From Armatimonadota bacterium (GTDB taxonomy: Bacteria > Armatimonadota > Fimbriimonadia > Fimbriimonadales > Fimbriimonadaceae), in contig JANYCU010000003.1 in the NCBI GenBank assembly GCA_025360125.1, positions 1 to 61,806 of the forward strand: a stretch of 61,806 nt of DNA, read 5' to 3'. Shown here piece by piece: positions 60,500 through 61,806 of this stretch. The notes beneath the pieces were generated by a model that saw only the letters and a program-made list of their open reading frames with translations, was not told the origin of the DNA and did not search any database. Position 1 is the first letter of the stretch, and each line of letters begins with the position of its first letter. A program made the translations under genes and the position numbers.

Positions 60500-61582
60500 T
60501 TATTCGGCGAAGTCGAACCAACCAGGAACATCTTCGACGCGTTTTGCCAAACCAGCGGGCAGGACGTAGGCTTGGGGAAAGTCAGCTTTGCTCAGGGTTG
60601 CTCGGATGGGCGTTCCAGCGGCGTAATGCTTGACCCAGTCGACATCGCAAATGGCTCCACGGGCAATGGCGAGGGCCGTAGGGCCAAGTTGGAGGGCTTT
60701 TGATACATCTTCGGCAGATCGAATTGAGCCGACTCCAATGAGAGGAAGTCGACCGTTTATGTGGACGGAAATTTGTTTGAGGATTGGTTCTTCGCTATCG
60801 GCATGGATGCTTTTCTGATCATAGTTACGGAGCGATATATGGAGAAAAGAGAGTTTAAACTTGCACAATTCATCGATTAGTCTTTTGGTTCGGTCGAGAC
60901 GGATGCCGGGCGTTTCGGGTTCTTCTGGGCTGAAGCGATAGCCAACCGGGAAGTCTGGGCCGACCGCCCTTAGAACGGCTTCGACCAGCCGTTTAGGAAA
61001 CAGGAGATCGTTGGGATTCCACTTGTCTTCTCGGCGGTTACTATGGGGGCTGACAAATTGTTGGATGAGATAGGTGTTCGCGCCGTGGATCTCGACTGCG
61101 TCGTATCCCGCCACTTTGGCGCGGAGGGCAGCCTGGGCGTAGTCCTCGATGGTTCGTTCGATTTCGGTATCAATCATCTCGCGAGGGATGACCGCATTTG
61201 GATTTTCGGCAGCGATGGCGCTGGCCGAAATGCATTCTCCACCCGCGAGCTTTGGTGGGCATTGGCGGCCCCCGTGGTGGATTTGGAGGATGGCTTTAGC
61301 TCCGTTAGATTGGATCGCTTGAGCCACACTTCGCAGGGAGTCTAGTTTGTTGTCGTGGTCGCATCCCCATTGACCAGTGAATGCCTTGCCGGATGAGTGG
61401 ACGTAGCAGGCTGCAGTCATGATCGCGCCAAATCCGCCCTGGGCTCGTCGAGCGAGGTACGGCAACTCGTCAGGAGAAATACAGCCGTTGTCGAGGCTAG
61501 AGTACGTCGTCATGGGGGCGACAATAAAGCCGTTCTTGAGTTCGAGATTGTTGAGGCGGATTGGGTCGAGGAGCGGCTTCAC
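60500..61582 (-). CDS. NADH:flavin oxidoreductase, old yellow enzyme family
   Basis: A 360-residue FMN-dependent TIM-barrel oxidoreductase. It shows the family start PLLDPIRLNNLELKNGFIVAPM, QIHHGGRQ (flavin and substrate binding), VEIHGANTYLIQQFVSPHSNRREDKW and YRFSPEE. It reduces activated double bonds; natural substrates are usually unknown. It lies 21 bases upstream of the alpha/beta hydrolase on the same strand and probably shares a transcript with it. Confidence 0.92.
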   Translation of the reverse strand: MKPLLDPIRLNNLELKNGFIVAPMTTYSSLDNGCISPDELPYLARRAQGGFGAIMTAACYVHSSGKAFTGQWGCDHDNKLDSLRSVAQAIQSNGAKAILQIHHGGRQCPPKLAGGECISASAIAAENPNAVIPREMIDTEIERTIEDYAQAALRAKVAGYDAVEIHGANTYLIQQFVSPHSNRREDKWNPNDLLFPKRLVEAVLRAVGPDFPVGYRFSPEEPETPGIRLDRTKRLIDELCKFKLSFLHISLRNYDQKSIHADSEEPILKQISVHINGRLPLIGVGSIRSAEDVSKALQLGPTALAIARGAICDVDWVKHYAAGTPIRATLSKADFPQAYVLPAGLAKRVEDVPGWFDFAE

Positions 61583-61611
61583 AAACTAAGAGTATGACTT
61601 GCAATTCGATA

Positions 61612-61628
61612 GGAGGGCGTTGCCCTCC
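61612..61628. other. Hairpin upstream of OYE gene
   Basis: GGAGGGC and GCCCTCC pair around GTT, followed by TTAATTC, and a related GGTGGAGGGC follows at about 61640. It lies between the start of the oxidoreductase gene and the transposase gene; it may be a terminator for the plus strand or part of a repeat. Confidence 0.4.
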
Positions 61629-61719
61629 TTAATTCAAAGGTGGAGGGCAGGATGCGAGGGAACTTGGGTCTGCGCCCTTAAATTAAGACACTCAAATATG
61701 TTCGGTGTGGAGAATATAT

Positions 61720-61806
61720 ATGATGCGTCGTAGTTATAGTCGTGAGTTCAAGCTCGATGTCTGTCAGAGGATCACTTCTGGTGAGATATCGAAGTCTCGT
61801 TCGTGT
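61720..61806 (+). CDS. IS3-type transposase OrfA, cut by window edge
   Basis: Only the first 29 codons are in the window: MRRSYSREFKLDVCQRITSGE matches the start of the helix-turn-helix OrfA of IS3/IS911-type elements (consensus like RxYTxEFKxxVCxxI). The ATG at 61720 or 61723 can serve. The left end of the element should lie between 61583 and 61719, but an inverted repeat cannot be confirmed without the right end. Confidence 0.7.
   Translation, partial: MMRRSYSREFKLDVCQRITSGEISKSRSC

Overview
The window looks like chromosomal DNA of a diderm bacterium with roughly balanced base composition. Gene content points to Armatimonadota, probably near Fimbriimonadia: an Lpt lipopolysaccharide-transport operon with a DUF3084 protein, families common in Armatimonadota and Planctomycetes, sedolisin peptidases and STN-domain protein families. 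This taxonomic call is inference from gene content only. I see no rRNA, tRNA, CRISPR array, phage module or replication origin.

Layout. 1-6000 is accessory DNA: a fused hypothetical gene carrying hairpin repeats, small membrane proteins, an M48 protease, a lipoprotein, and about 1.3 kb of gene-free DNA packed with several families of dispersed hairpin repeats. 6000-16500 holds dihydrolipoamide dehydrogenase, a tandem family of three large STN-domain proteins interrupted by a cupin glucose-6-phosphate isomerase, queF, two paralogous membrane proteins and an S51 peptidase. 16700-24932 (minus) holds typA and the tight rlmN-lptC-lptA-lptB-lptF-DUF3084-yqgF operon. 25000-34800 holds an acyltransferase, an HtrA protease, a SpoIIIAA/Ycf45-like ATPase, pfkB-uvrC, plsC and small exported proteins. 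34772-39953 (minus) is argG-GH29 followed by efp, a cysteine-rich membrane protein and rtcA. 40127-48135 contains two different REP-associated (Y1/HUH) transposase units, each inside its own inverted hairpin repeats, and between them DUF433, pepF, an antiquitin-like aldehyde dehydrogenase and two tandem sedolisins. 48142-61600 holds alaS with two large insertions, two cytochrome P460 genes, mutS, a holin-like gene, yvcK, gmk, coaBC, an alpha/beta hydrolase and an old-yellow-enzyme homologue. The window ends inside a probable IS3-type transposase gene.

The strongest non-routine signals are these. (1) A REP/RAYT system: the transposase at 47527-48051 is bracketed by inverted copies of a double-hairpin repeat with a GGAG tetranucleotide, and the same repeat is dispersed at 4.77, 5.68 and 16.63 kb with compensatory stem changes. 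A second transposase at 40241-40694 has an unrelated inverted repeat pair. (2) Repeats that live inside proteins: a hairpin repeat fuses two normally separate genes at the left end, and another repeat family sits in frame inside alanyl-tRNA synthetase. (3) A -10-like hexamer (TANAAT/CANAAT) lies 6-8 nt before the start codon of about fourteen genes, which implies widespread leaderless transcription. (4) An apparent AUC start codon for lptC.
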